Shown here piece by piece: positions 1 to 7,180 of a stretch of 9,208 bases of DNA. The DNA lies in assembly GCA_023136145.1 (NCBI GenBank), contig JAGLRU010000289.1, forward strand, positions 1 to 9,208, written 5' to 3'. Under the pieces are notes generated by a model. The model saw nothing but the letters and a program-made list of their open reading frames with translations, was not told the origin of the DNA and did no database searches. A program made the translations under genes and the position numbers. The DNA comes from Alphaproteobacteria bacterium. Lineage in GTDB: Bacteria > Pseudomonadota > Alphaproteobacteria > Micavibrionales > UBA2020. Positions within the stretch are counted from its first letter, which is position 1; each line of letters begins with the position of its first letter.

Positions 1-10
1 ACTTTATCAC

Positions 11-119
11 CACCGTCATGCCCGCCTCCGCGCGGGCATCCAGAAGCGCATCCGCGCGTCTTGTAAGTCATATGACGGCTGGACAGCCTACCAAACCCCC
101 GCGCAAGGCGGGGGTGACG
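11..119. repeat. Dispersed palindromic repeat, copy 1 (downstream of addB)
   Basis: This ~109-bp element begins CACCGTCATGCCCGCCTC and ends GGCGGGGGTGACG, so its ends are imperfect inverted repeats of each other. It contains a hairpin at 20-37 (GCCCGC/GCGGGC, 6-nt loop) and a strong one at 96-114 (CCCCCGC/GCGGGGG, 5-nt loop). A less regular central part runs around 57-77 with CGTC/GACG arms. A second copy lies at 3171-3278 in the same orientation: its first 18 bases are identical and the centre and right end are similar. The two copies flank addB. It carries no ORF and resembles the small GC-rich palindromic repeats scattered between genes in many proteobacterial genomes. Whether it is mobile, and how many copies exist, cannot be seen here. 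Confidence 0.8.
96..114 (-). terminator. GC-rich hairpin, possible addB terminator
   Basis: Read on the minus strand after the addB stop, the repeat gives a 7-bp perfect GC stem (CCCCCGC/GCGGGGG) with a 5-nt loop followed by only three T residues. It could act as an intrinsic terminator between addB and whatever follows beyond position 1. The T tract is too short for a firm call, and the hairpin may simply be part of the repeat. Confidence 0.35.
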
Positions 120-163
120 CATCATTTTGATTAAGGAACAATTGTCTCTGAGGGCTGAGTCAG

Positions 164-3154
164 TCATGCCGATTCCTCCCCGTCATCTCCAGTTACGCCC
201 CATTCCTTTGTGCGTGCCAAATGTTCGTAATCAGAAAAGCGTGGTTTTGCATCGGCACGAGGACGGCTTAGGTAGGGTGTGGACGCTTCATCAAAACGTG
301 CTGTAAGTTCCTTTAACCCCGTCTCGGCATCCATGATTATCTGTTCGATTTCTGTGTTCTTTGGTGTGGCGGATTTTTTCTCGACAGGCTTTTGTCCGCT
401 ACCAGTTACTTTCCAGTAGATCAGTTCGCTGACTTTCCCGCCGGAAATTTTTTCAAAACCGTCCTTCTCCAGAATGACCGCTTCAAGAGGAAGTTGCGGC
501 GAAAGGCCAGCCTTTACGTCACGGCCTTCAGGTGCGAAGCCGGATTTGTAATCGATGATTGCATAGCTTCCGTCAAGAAGTTTATCGATGCGGTCGGCTT
601 TTCCGGTAAGTATGAAAGACCCGCCGGGGGATTCAAATTTCCAGCATCCATTGATTTCCGTTAAATTTGGACTAGCCTTTTCTCGCCATTCGCGTTCTTG
701 CTTGATAAAAAGATCGGCGATTTTCTCAAACCTTGGCCACCAGAATGCCTCAACTTCATGCGATATCCGCATTTCTGTCAATGCTATTTGTCCAAAGTTC
801 AATAGTTGATCTTTTGCATCGTCAGGGAGAGTCTTAGGAAATTCCCTGACAAACATCTCCAATGCCGCATGAATAAACGTGCCGCGCTCGGCACCACCCG
901 GATCGGCATCAAGTGGATCGAGCGCATTAAGGTTAAGCACATATTTCGCGTAAATTTGATATGGGTCGCGCATTAAACTTTCGATTCGAGTCACAGATAA
1001 TTTGCGAGGTCTTGCTTCTACTGGTGGAGTAGGAGCCGGTCTTAAAATTGATATGATTTCTGATGGTCTGTCCATGTCCCGCGCCCATTGGCGATATTTC
1101 AGCGCGTGTGTTTTCGGTTCTTCCAGCCCGACAGCTTTTAGCACTGTTTCAAGTCGCAGCAGCCACCGCGCCGGAACGGTTGGTGTGCCGTCCACTTTTT
1201 TTGAACGTGTGACTATCACTTCCTCAGCCGTTCCAGCTTGAATGAAATCATGCGCTGCAAGGCAGATGCCTCTCTCTGGTGAGGGCAGTCCGAATTGTTT
1301 TCGCATCTGACGCGACATCCACGGATCGTGCGCAGGAAGATCAGGCCATGTCCCTTCGTTCAGTCCGCCTAGAATTACTTTGTCGGCGCAATAGAGTCGC
1401 GCCTCTATCTGCCCCAGAATGCTCAGGCGCGGATGAGAACCGTAGCTAGGGCGCACTGTCACAGTTTTCAGCAGCGTGCCGAGAAGAGACACATAATGCT
1501 CCGGTGACAGAGGTGGAACATCGTCGGATGACCTGAGCAGATCGCCGAGAAATTTCGAGGCAGCTTCTCCGCCATCTCCTCGCCATAGCCGATCTGCGCC
1601 AGAAACGTCTGTCGTTGTCGCCAACTCCTCCGCCATGCGGATATGCTGCGTCAGGAGTTCGCGGAAAGGTTTTTCATTCGGAGATAACATTAACAGGACG
1701 AAGTCATTCATCCTGACCTCGATTTTATCGAGTAAGTCTGATAGGGAGATCTCGTTAGCTGCAACCACTGCATCACGAAGGCCTTGAAATCCTCTGGAAG
1801 GGCGGGGTCCCCGCAGTGCAAGTCTGTCCAGCGAATACACCATGTCGCACAATTCTTTAGGCGGCATTCCGGCGGCTAAAAAAGGATGTTTCAGGAAGGA
1901 CAGAAACGTCACTGGAGCGAGAGCCTCCTCTGCCATTTCCGCCGTTAGCATCAACCATGTTCCTACTGGAAGCTCTGTTAACGGCTGTCCACCAGAGTCG
2001 TCTACATTGATTCCCCATCGTCGCAGACTTAATGATACACGCCGCGCTAGACGACGATCCGGCGTAATCAGGGCGCATGTTTTTTCGGGCGTTTCCAGTG
2101 TTTCACGCATTGAAATGGCGATTACGTCCGCTTCCTCTTGCGGCGTATCACATTCTATCTTTGTGAAGCCATCAAGTGCCTGCGACTCAATAGTGCCGGT
2201 TTCCAGCTTGCGCCAGTTTTCAGTAGTTCCGGCGGGGCGCATCGCTTCTGACATCAGGCGCACACGATGATGGTTGATTACGGGTTTTTTCTGCAACGTC
2301 CAGTCCAGTACTTCTTCACGCTCTATGCCGACCGTTAGTAGCAGTTTTTTCATATTGAATTGCGGATGATCTTCGCCAAGAATATCCCAGCTCTTTGCGT
2401 CCATGTTTGTGTCCAGCCCCGGCAGAACCAGCTTTCCCTGCGGTAATTTTGCTACCAAAGCCAATAATTCCGCTGCCGCTGGAACTGTACCGGTTGATCC
2501 GGCGGCGATAACCTGTCCTTGCGGTGGAAGTTTTTGCCAAGCTAGAACCTGCGCTTTTAGCAGTAGATTACGCCGTTCCGCGAAATCAATCACACCCCTA
2601 TCCTTGAGGATGGCTGGCCAGTGTTCCGTCAGGATTTTGAGGAACTCTAGATTTTTTTGCCAGTGTTCAGCAAACTCTTCCGGTACCAGTCCGGTCAGCC
2701 CGTCAAAGCCTAGACACTCCGTCTGTATTTCATCAAGAAAACGACCTAGTTCAGATGCCAGTGCAGCCGCCTGATCGAAGGACATGTCTTTTTTGAATCT
2801 TTGAATCGTTTGCGCCAGTAGTAATTGTCGATCCAGCCTAGAGACGGCGGGAGGGATGTCGATGCTTTCCGTGATGTCGTCTTCCGCCGCCAGAAACAGA
2901 GCCACCTCATCGGCATCAACATCGCCGATAGGACGCATAACTGGTAATAGAATGGCCGTCCCTCCCGATAGGCGCAGAAAAGCTTCGCGCAATGTTCGAC
3001 AGGCGCGGCGGCTTGGTAATAAAATTATATATTCTGATAGCTTTAGTGGAGCCTCAAGGGTGGATTCTAGTATTCCCTGCGCCAGTGCGTCGGCAAAGGA
3101 TTGCCCCGCCGCGATATTATAAACGGTCGGCGTGGATTTAAAGTCAGAACTCAT
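164..3154 (-). CDS. addB: Double-strand break repair protein AddB (alphaproteobacterial type)
   Basis: AddB is the second subunit of the AddAB helicase-nuclease, which resects double-strand DNA ends for RecA-dependent recombination in the cytoplasm. The 996-residue length fits the alphaproteobacterial family. The N-terminal part (around 40-66, with LPSRRACRTLREAF) is a helicase-like domain without a Walker A motif, as is usual in this group, so motor activity would come from AddA. The C-terminal RecB-family PD-(D/E)XK nuclease is complete: GKADRID with D854, IIDYKSG with D868 and K870, and PQLPLE with Q887. The final region has no cysteines, so the Fe-S cluster of Bacillus AddB is not expected. 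No Shine-Dalgarno sequence precedes the ATG, and a palindromic repeat ends 16 nt upstream of it. The stop is followed by another repeat copy rather than by an addA start, although addA usually overlaps or adjoins addB. The start is chosen because residues 11-27 (VYNIAAGQSFADALAQG) match the expected AddB N-terminus. Confidence 0.95.
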   Translation of the reverse strand: MSSDFKSTPTVYNIAAGQSFADALAQGILESTLEAPLKLSEYIILLPSRRACRTLREAFLRLSGGTAILLPVMRPIGDVDADEVALFLAAEDDITESIDIPPAVSRLDRQLLLAQTIQRFKKDMSFDQAAALASELGRFLDEIQTECLGFDGLTGLVPEEFAEHWQKNLEFLKILTEHWPAILKDRGVIDFAERRNLLLKAQVLAWQKLPPQGQVIAAGSTGTVPAAAELLALVAKLPQGKLVLPGLDTNMDAKSWDILGEDHPQFNMKKLLLTVGIEREEVLDWTLQKKPVINHHRVRLMSEAMRPAGTTENWRKLETGTIESQALDGFTKIECDTPQEEADVIAISMRETLETPEKTCALITPDRRLARRVSLSLRRWGINVDDSGGQPLTELPVGTWLMLTAEMAEEALAPVTFLSFLKHPFLAAGMPPKELCDMVYSLDRLALRGPRPSRGFQGLRDAVVAANEISLSDLLDKIEVRMNDFVLLMLSPNEKPFRELLTQHIRMAEELATTTDVSGADRLWRGDGGEAASKFLGDLLRSSDDVPPLSPEHYVSLLGTLLKTVTVRPSYGSHPRLSILGQIEARLYCADKVILGGLNEGTWPDLPAHDPWMSRQMRKQFGLPSPERGICLAAHDFIQAGTAEEVIVTRSKKVDGTPTVPARWLLRLETVLKAVGLEEPKTHALKYRQWARDMDRPSEIISILRPAPTPPVEARPRKLSVTRIESLMRDPYQIYAKYVLNLNALDPLDADPGGAERGTFIHAALEMFVREFPKTLPDDAKDQLLNFGQIALTEMRISHEVEAFWWPRFEKIADLFIKQEREWREKASPNLTEINGCWKFESPGGSFILTGKADRIDKLLDGSYAIIDYKSGFAPEGRDVKAGLSPQLPLEAVILEKDGFEKISGGKVSELIYWKVTGSGQKPVEKKSATPKNTEIEQIIMDAETGLKELTARFDEASTPYLSRPRADAKPRFSDYEHLARTKEWGVTGDDGEESA

Positions 3155-3170
3155 TTGGAATATTCAAAGA

Positions 3171-3278
3171 CACCGTCATGCCCGCCTCGCGTAGGCATCT
3201 GGAAAACAGTCCTGCCGTCATGTAGACTCATAAGACGCGTGGACACGCTTCCAGACCCCCGCATAAAGCGAGGGTGAC
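3171..3278. repeat. Dispersed palindromic repeat, copy 2 (upstream of addB)
   Basis: This is the second copy of the element at 11-119, in the same orientation. It starts CACCGTCATGCCCGCCTC and ends near AGCGAGGGTGAC. It folds into several arms: GCCT/AGGC near 3184-3196, TCTGGAA (3198-3204) pairing with TTCCAGA (3249-3255), a central hairpin with CGTC/GACG ends around 3216-3237, and CCCCCGC/GCGAGGG (3256-3262/3268-3274, one mismatch). It fills most of the gap between the Nfu gene and addB. It must therefore form part of the addB leader or supply its promoter region, and it could also limit read-through from the fnr-nfu operon. Confidence 0.8.
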
Positions 3279-3348
3279 TACCTAGTGTGCATTGAAAAGA
3301 TTTGTCTTTCAAAGTACGTCCCTTGATGGATTCCTGCCAATATAAGTA

Positions 3349-3894
3349 TTATTTCACCACCTGAACTTCTTTGACTTCCGGAATGAAATGCTTAAGCACA
3401 CTTTCGACTCCTGTTTTAAGCGTGGCAGTTGCACCTGGGCATCCGGCACAAGATCCGCGAAGATGCAGGTAAACGACTCCGTCCTTAAATGAGTCAAAGA
3501 TAATGTCGCCACCATCCTGAGCAACGACCGGGCGAATACGGACATCAAGAAGTTCCTTGATCTTCTGGACGATTTCATCGTCGTCCTCTGAGCCGTTGGC
3601 ATCATCTCCGTTACATATAACTTCTTGTCCAGAGGTAAAATGCTCCATGATAGTACCGAGGATCACAGGCTCAAGTGCAGTCCATTGTGTATCGTCAGCT
3701 TTTGTAACGGTGATGAAATCCCCTCCAAGAAATACTCTGGCAACTCCCTGTATTCTGAAAAGAGCTTCCGCAAGCGGCGAAGCTACCCTCTCATCGGTAT
3801 TTTTGAATTCCGCAGTGCCGTGTTCCATGACCTCGCAGCCGGGCAGAAATTTGAGGCTGGAAGGGTTTGGGGTCTGTTCCGTTTGAATAAACAT
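3349..3894 (-). CDS. NifU family (Nfu-type) iron-sulfur cluster carrier
   Basis: This 181-residue protein should bind a 4Fe-4S cluster between subunits and pass it to apo-enzymes in the cytoplasm. It has the two-domain Nfu layout. An N-terminal Nfu_N domain (about 1-88) begins FIQTEQTPNPSSLKFLPG. A short acidic linker (97-106, rich in D and E) follows, then a C-terminal NifU domain (about 107-178) with RPVVAQDGGDI and the cluster-binding CAGC at C149 and C152. The ATG at 3894 is preferred over an upstream in-frame ATG at 3969, because the family begins with this sequence and the longer version would run into fnr. The start follows the fnr stop by one base, and AAAGG at 3906-3910 could serve as a ribosome binding site. 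The pair therefore looks translationally coupled. The domain pair matches alphaproteobacterial and mitochondrial NFU1 rather than E. coli NfuA. Confidence 0.93.
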   Translation of the reverse strand: MFIQTEQTPNPSSLKFLPGCEVMEHGTAEFKNTDERVASPLAEALFRIQGVARVFLGGDFITVTKADDTQWTALEPVILGTIMEHFTSGQEVICNGDDANGSEDDDEIVQKIKELLDVRIRPVVAQDGGDIIFDSFKDGVVYLHLRGSCAGCPGATATLKTGVESVLKHFIPEVKEVQVVK

Positions 3895-3895
3895 G

Positions 3896-4909
3896 TTAAG
3901 GGACACCTTTCGTTGTTGAATATACAAAATGGAGTTCTTTTCCCTGAAAGACAAGTGGATAAATTGCATGGGCTGCTATGGCGGCTTCTGAAAATCCGGT
4001 AAGTATCAATTTTAGCTTGCGTGGATAAACCGCAACGTCCCCGATGGCAAACACACCAGCCAAATTGGTTTGCTGTGTTGATTGATCAACGGGAATACGG
4101 TGATTGTCGGTATGGATGCCCCATCCGGCAATCACACCCAATTGTGGTGCGAGGCCAAAGAACGGTAGCAAGACATCAGCTTCGATTGTTTTTTTTCTGT
4201 CGTCGAGACCGGTCAGTTCTACTGTTTTTAAAAAACCGTTGCTGCCGGTCAGCTCGTGCAGTTGATACGGTATCACTTTTTCTATTTTTCCGGTTTTGGC
4301 AATTGTTTCCAGTTTTTCAACCGATTCAGGCGTGGCGCGGAATTTATCGCGACGATGCACAAAATATATCTTTCTGGCAATATCAGCGAGGGAGACCGCC
4401 CAGTCCACTGCGCTATCACCGCCACCCGCGATTACCAGTGTCTTTCCGGCGAAATCTTCGCGCCGCCTGACCATGTAGAAAACAGACTTCCCCTCATAAG
4501 ATGTCAAAGCATCGATGGGTGGGCGATTAGGACCAAAAGCACCCGCGCCAACAGCGATGATAACCGCCTTGCATTGGATGACTGCACCATTTGATGTCCT
4601 TGCTTCGTAGTAACCATCGTCTCCACGTTTCAGCGTTTCGACTGTTTGATTTAGGTGGTAAACGGGCGCGAATGGGTGCACCTGCTTTTCCAATTTTTCA
4701 ATTAGTTCCCCAGCCGAAATGGAGGGATAACCCGGAATATCATAAATCGACTTTTCTGGATACAGAGCGGTACACTGACCGCCGATATGCTCTAAACTGT
4801 CAATAATATGGCATTTCATCCCTAGCGTGCCGCACTCAAACGCCGCAAACAATCCCGCAGGCCCCGCACCGACAATTGCCACATCCGTCAGATATTTCTT
4901 TTCTGGCAT
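3896..4909 (-). CDS. Ferredoxin/flavodoxin-NADP+ reductase, thioredoxin-reductase-like type
   Basis: This 337-residue flavoprotein probably transfers electrons between NADPH and ferredoxin or flavodoxin (EC 1.18.1.2). It shows the FAD-binding GAGPAG at 14-19 near the N-terminus, a conserved IGGQCTALYPEKSIYDIPG segment at 42-60, a second dinucleotide motif AGGGDSAVDW at 161-170 for NADPH, and GVFAIGDVA at 285-293 for FAD. The redox-active CxxC that thioredoxin reductase carries just before the second motif is absent; the segment reads FYMVRRREDFAGK. This places the protein in the YumC-like reductase group, not among thioredoxin reductases. The gene is the first of a two-gene operon with the Nfu gene, which suggests supply of electrons and clusters for Fe-S proteins. 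No strong ribosome binding site is visible. A weak promoter-like pair, TTCTGA (4953-4948) and TAAAAT (4929-4924) on the minus strand with an 18-nt spacer, lies in the short divergent gap, but it is not convincing alone. Confidence 0.92.
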   Translation of the reverse strand: MPEKKYLTDVAIVGAGPAGLFAAFECGTLGMKCHIIDSLEHIGGQCTALYPEKSIYDIPGYPSISAGELIEKLEKQVHPFAPVYHLNQTVETLKRGDDGYYEARTSNGAVIQCKAVIIAVGAGAFGPNRPPIDALTSYEGKSVFYMVRRREDFAGKTLVIAGGGDSAVDWAVSLADIARKIYFVHRRDKFRATPESVEKLETIAKTGKIEKVIPYQLHELTGSNGFLKTVELTGLDDRKKTIEADVLLPFFGLAPQLGVIAGWGIHTDNHRIPVDQSTQQTNLAGVFAIGDVAVYPRKLKLILTGFSEAAIAAHAIYPLVFQGKELHFVYSTTKGVP

Positions 4910-4954
4910 AAGGATAACCGCTAATTTTATTCTGAAGGATAAGTTTATCAGAAA
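4910..4954. promoter_or_regulatory. 45-bp divergent intergenic region between fnr and tsaE
   Basis: Two genes start outward from this A+T-rich gap, so the promoters for both directions must lie here or overlap the neighbouring 5' coding ends. On the minus strand TAAAAT at 4924-4929 is one base from the -10 consensus, with a poor -35 (TTCTGA) inside 4948-4953. On the plus strand GAAGGAT at 4934-4940 is a possible but distant ribosome binding site for tsaE. No operator-like dyad is seen. The call rests mainly on gene geometry. Confidence 0.35.
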
Positions 4955-5422
4955 ATGACGTATAAAACACTGCTAATTGATAACGAAAACGCGCTGAAGA
5001 CGTTGGCTGCGCGTTTTACGCCGTTGCTAAAAACAGGTGATGTTGTGACGCTTTCAGGAAGTCTTGGCGTGGGGAAAACGGCCTTCGCCAGAACGCTTAT
5101 CCATACGCTGTCTCCCGCCACCGGAGAGGTACCGAGTCCCACATTCACGCTGGTGCAGGTATATGATCTGCCCGAACTGTCCATCTGGCATTTCGATCTT
5201 TATCGTTTAGAAAAAAAAGAGATGGATGTTCTGGAATTGGGATGGGATGAGGCGCGTCGCTCCGGCGTTTCTCTGGTCGAATGGCCGGACAGGTTGGGAA
5301 ATCTTTTGCCGAAAGACAGGCTGGAAATAAAGTTTGACTTTGTTGAAGATTCTGAAAATTCACGCCAGATAACTTTCACTCCTTTTGGAACATGGTGCGA
5401 GCGGCTGGAGAAAATGAAATGA
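4955..5422 (+). CDS. tsaE: tRNA threonylcarbamoyladenosine biosynthesis ATPase TsaE
   Basis: TsaE is the ATPase that cycles the TsaD-TsaB complex during N6-threonylcarbamoyladenosine (t6A37) modification of ANN-decoding tRNAs in the cytoplasm. The 155-residue length is typical. The P-loop GSLGVGKT is at 35-42, followed by the family signature SPTFTLV at 61-67, HFDLYRL at 79-85, ELGWDEA at 94-100 and VEWPDRL at 108-114. The gene starts 45 bp from the divergent fnr. It ends in ATGA, with its TGA overlapping the ATG of the nucleotidyltransferase gene. In many alphaproteobacteria an aminoglycoside-phosphotransferase-like sugar kinase gene (amgK) sits between these two; it is absent here. Confidence 0.95.
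   Translation: MTYKTLLIDNENALKTLAARFTPLLKTGDVVTLSGSLGVGKTAFARTLIHTLSPATGEVPSPTFTLVQVYDLPELSIWHFDLYRLEKKEMDVLELGWDEARRSGVSLVEWPDRLGNLLPKDRLEIKFDFVEDSENSRQITFTPFGTWCERLEKMK
5407..5410 (+). promoter_or_regulatory. Ribosome binding site deciding the murU-like start
   Basis: GGAG lies 8 nt before the ATG at 5419, inside the 3' end of tsaE. It selects this start over an in-frame ATG 27 nt upstream at 5392, and the conserved nucleotidyltransferase sequence begins shortly after 5419. Confidence 0.6.
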
Positions 5423-6141
5423 CAATATTACCACCCAAAAAAGCATTTGTTCTAGCCGCCGGTCTGGGTGAGCGTATGCGTCCACTTACGAACGAATGTC
5501 CAAAGCCACTGCTCACGGTAGGTGGAAAGACGATGCTGGATCGTGTGCTTGACGAGTTGGCTGAGGTTGGTGTTAGTGAGGCGGTAGTGAATACTTTTTA
5601 CCTTGCTTCTATGATTGAGGATCATCTCAGTATAAGAAAATTCCCGAAGATAGTTATTTCTCGCGAAACTGAATTGCTCGATACCGGTGGCGGCGTTAAC
5701 CGAATGATCGACTTTTTTGATGATACGCCATTTTATGTGCTTAATGCTGATGTGGTGTGGACGAACGGGAAAAAACCGACATTGACGGCTCTTGCAGACG
5801 CATGGGATTCTTCTAAAATGGATTTACTATTGTTGCTGTATCCTTTGGAAAAAATCCAGTCTTATACGGGAAGTGGCGATTATTATCTGGAAGAAAGGTC
5901 TGACTATCCGGTTTTTGCCAAAAACAAAGGCAAGACAGCAAACTATGTTTTTGCAGGACCGCGCATTGTACATCCACGCTTGTTTACTGGAGCACCAGCG
6001 GGAGCTTTCTCATTTCTGGAACTGTTTCATAAAGCAGAACAAAAAAGAAGGCTTCGTGGACTGCGACATGATGGTAAATGGCATCATATCAGCACTCCAG
6101 AAGCCTTCATCAAAGTAAATCAATCATATAATTCAAACTGA
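5419..6141 (+). CDS. murU: MurU-like sugar-1-phosphate nucleotidyltransferase
   Basis: This 240-residue protein belongs to the NTP_transferase family. It is most likely N-acetylmuramate alpha-1-phosphate uridylyltransferase, which makes UDP-MurNAc in the anhydro-MurNAc cell-wall recycling route. The N-terminal nucleotide-binding signature FVLAAGLGERMRPLT (10-24) is followed by PKPLL at 28-32, LDTGGGV at 87-93 and LNADVVW at 108-114, where D111 should bind the catalytic metal. WHHISTPEAF at 221-230 matches the family's C-terminal TPE motif. The start at 5419 overlaps the tsaE stop by 4 bp (ATGA) and has GGAG 8 nt upstream. The family also includes mannose-1-phosphate guanylyltransferases. MurU is favoured by size and by the position beside tsaE, but the partner kinase AmgK is not adjacent, so the exact substrate is an inference. 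A small gene converges on it 35 bp downstream; no clear terminator is seen. Confidence 0.83.
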   Translation: MTILPPKKAFVLAAGLGERMRPLTNECPKPLLTVGGKTMLDRVLDELAEVGVSEAVVNTFYLASMIEDHLSIRKFPKIVISRETELLDTGGGVNRMIDFFDDTPFYVLNADVVWTNGKKPTLTALADAWDSSKMDLLLLLYPLEKIQSYTGSGDYYLEERSDYPVFAKNKGKTANYVFAGPRIVHPRLFTGAPAGAFSFLELFHKAEQKRRLRGLRHDGKWHHISTPEAFIKVNQSYNSN

Positions 6142-6176
6142 AATTCTTTTTCGTTGCCGGAAGTATAGCCGTATTA

Positions 6177-6470
6177 TTACATCCCTTTGGTTGCAATCTT
6201 ATATCTGTCAGCTACTACTTCAACGCAATCACAAATTGTTTTTTCATCATCGGGTATCTGAACCTTAACAGTATGGAGCGGGTCTGAACCCGGCGTAGGC
6301 AATTCAGGAGTCATCTGTATAACATCCGACATGGGCTGGACGTTTGTGCAGGATTCAACGAAGACACTAGTAAGGTCAGGAGGAGGCCCACCGTAAAAAA
6401 TGTTTACAACAGTGTCTAAATTACCTGTCGCAGCAACTGCAGCAACTGCAACAGTCGCACCTGCTCCCAA
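6177..6470 (-). CDS. Small hypothetical, probably exported protein; 5' end likely cut by the IS
   Basis: I do not recognise this protein. The visible frame gives 97 residues from a TTG codon at 6470, but it stays open upstream to a TAG inside the IS end (6507-6509). Just before the TTG it encodes KKSTVI, so the natural N-terminus was probably a KK-type export signal or membrane anchor reading about KKSTVILGAGATVAVAAVAATG. After it come NIFYGGPPPDL, a proline-rich middle, and three cysteines (41, 80 and 82 from the TTG). There is no ribosome binding site before the TTG and no ATG in frame. The IS1595-family element begins 20 bp upstream of the TTG, so the original start codon and promoter have probably been separated from the gene. 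It may be a non-expressed remnant or be read from a start I cannot identify. It converges with murU. Confidence 0.5.
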   Translation of the reverse strand: MGAGATVAVAAVAATGNLDTVVNIFYGGPPPDLTSVFVESCTNVQPMSDVIQMTPELPTPGSDPLHTVKVQIPDDEKTICDCVEVVADRYKIATKGM

Positions 6471-6489
6471 GATTACTGTAGATTTTTTA

Positions 6490-6509
6490 GGGGCTGTACC
6501 AGTTAACTA
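6490..6509 (+). repeat. Left terminal inverted repeat of the IS
   Basis: GGGGCTGTACCAGTTAACTA. The first 17 bases are the perfect reverse complement of 7181-7197; over 20 bases there is one mismatch (position 18, C instead of T). Confidence 0.88.
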
Positions 6510-6529
6510 AATAAAGTTAATGGTAGAGC

Positions 6530-7180
6530 ATGAGAAAAAGTAGATTAAGTAAAGAAAAACAAAGGCGATTAATGGAGCATTTTATTGCTGGAACAACAGC
6601 CCGTTGTGCTGCAAATTTAGTTGGCATTAATTCCAAAACAGCAGCTTATTTTTATCGCCGTCTCCGTGAAATCATAGTATTTGAAACAGAAAATTCAACC
6701 CTACTTTCAGGAAAATTTGAGGTGGATGAGAGCTATTTTGGAGGTCATCGTAAGGGTAAACGCGGAAGAGGCTCGGCAGGGAAAGTGCCTGTATTTGGAA
6801 TCCTTAAACGTGGTGAAAAGGTATATACACAAGTCATTTCTAACGCTAAGAGTAAAACCATGATACCGATTATCAGAAACAAAATCCAGCCAGACAGTAT
6901 CGTTTATTCTGATTGTTGGCGAGGTTATAATATTTTGGATGTTTCTGAGTTCAAGCACTATCGGATTAATCATTCAAAATTGTTTGCTGACAAACATAAC
7001 CACATCAATGGAATTGAGAACTTTTGGAATCAAGCCAAGCGTCATATGCGGAAATTTAATGGTGTTCCTGCCAAGCATTTTCCGTTATTTTTAAAGGAGT
7101 GCGAATGGCAATTTAACAACAGTAACCCAACAAATCAATTAGCGCAACTAAAACAATGGGTTAAACAACATATGGGCTAA
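6530..7180 (+). CDS. IS1595-family transposase (ISXO2-like DDE domain)
   Basis: This 216-residue transposase cuts and joins the IS ends. An N-terminal helical DNA-binding part (about 5-48, with TTARCAANLVGINSKTAAYF) resembles a helix-turn-helix. The catalytic ISXO2-like domain then begins KFEVDESYFGGHRKGKRGRG, with D66 in VDESYFGG, D128 in IVYSDCWRGY and E163 in HINGIENFWNQAKR (N160 is the alternative third residue, since this family varies there). The ending LFLKECEWQFNN is also typical of the family. The length is normal and no frameshift is seen. The ATG lies 40 nt inside the left end with a weak GGTAGAG before it, and the stop codon directly abuts the right inverted repeat. Its A+T-rich composition differs from the flanking housekeeping genes, consistent with acquisition from elsewhere. 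Confidence 0.93.
   Translation: MRKSRLSKEKQRRLMEHFIAGTTARCAANLVGINSKTAAYFYRRLREIIVFETENSTLLSGKFEVDESYFGGHRKGKRGRGSAGKVPVFGILKRGEKVYTQVISNAKSKTMIPIIRNKIQPDSIVYSDCWRGYNILDVSEFKHYRINHSKLFADKHNHINGIENFWNQAKRHMRKFNGVPAKHFPLFLKECEWQFNNSNPTNQLAQLKQWVKQHMG

Noticed and set aside
11..119. Repeat pair as a CRISPR fragment
   Set aside because: There are only two ~109-bp copies about 3 kb apart around a gene, with no spacers and no cas genes.
155..163. CTGAGTCAG palindrome next to the addB stop as an operator
   Set aside because: Nine bases are too short and the position downstream of a gene gives no regulatory context.
1842..2270. 142-codon plus-strand open frame inside addB, and several other long frames at 2403-2774 and 2856-3122
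   Set aside because: They lie wholly antisense to a well-supported addB, have low-complexity serine- and arginine-rich translations and show no family features or ribosome binding sites.
3292..3312. Hairpin TTGAAAAGA/TCTTTCAA downstream of nfu as an intrinsic terminator
   Set aside because: The stem is A+T-rich with a bulge and no T run follows on the minus strand; it is too weak to call.
3895..3969. Longer Nfu start at ATG 3969, giving 206 residues
   Set aside because: The extra 25 residues overlap the fnr 3' end and match nothing in the family, whereas MFIQTEQTPNPSSLKF at 3894 is the conserved N-terminus.
3625..4470. Plus-strand open frames of 109-149 codons opposite nfu and fnr
   Set aside because: They are antisense shadows of two clearly recognised genes; the translations are not protein-like.
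5392..5418. Longer murU-like start at ATG 5392
   Set aside because: It would overlap tsaE by 31 bp, lacks a good ribosome binding site and adds nine residues before the conserved part; ATG 5419 has GGAG 8 nt upstream and an ATGA junction.
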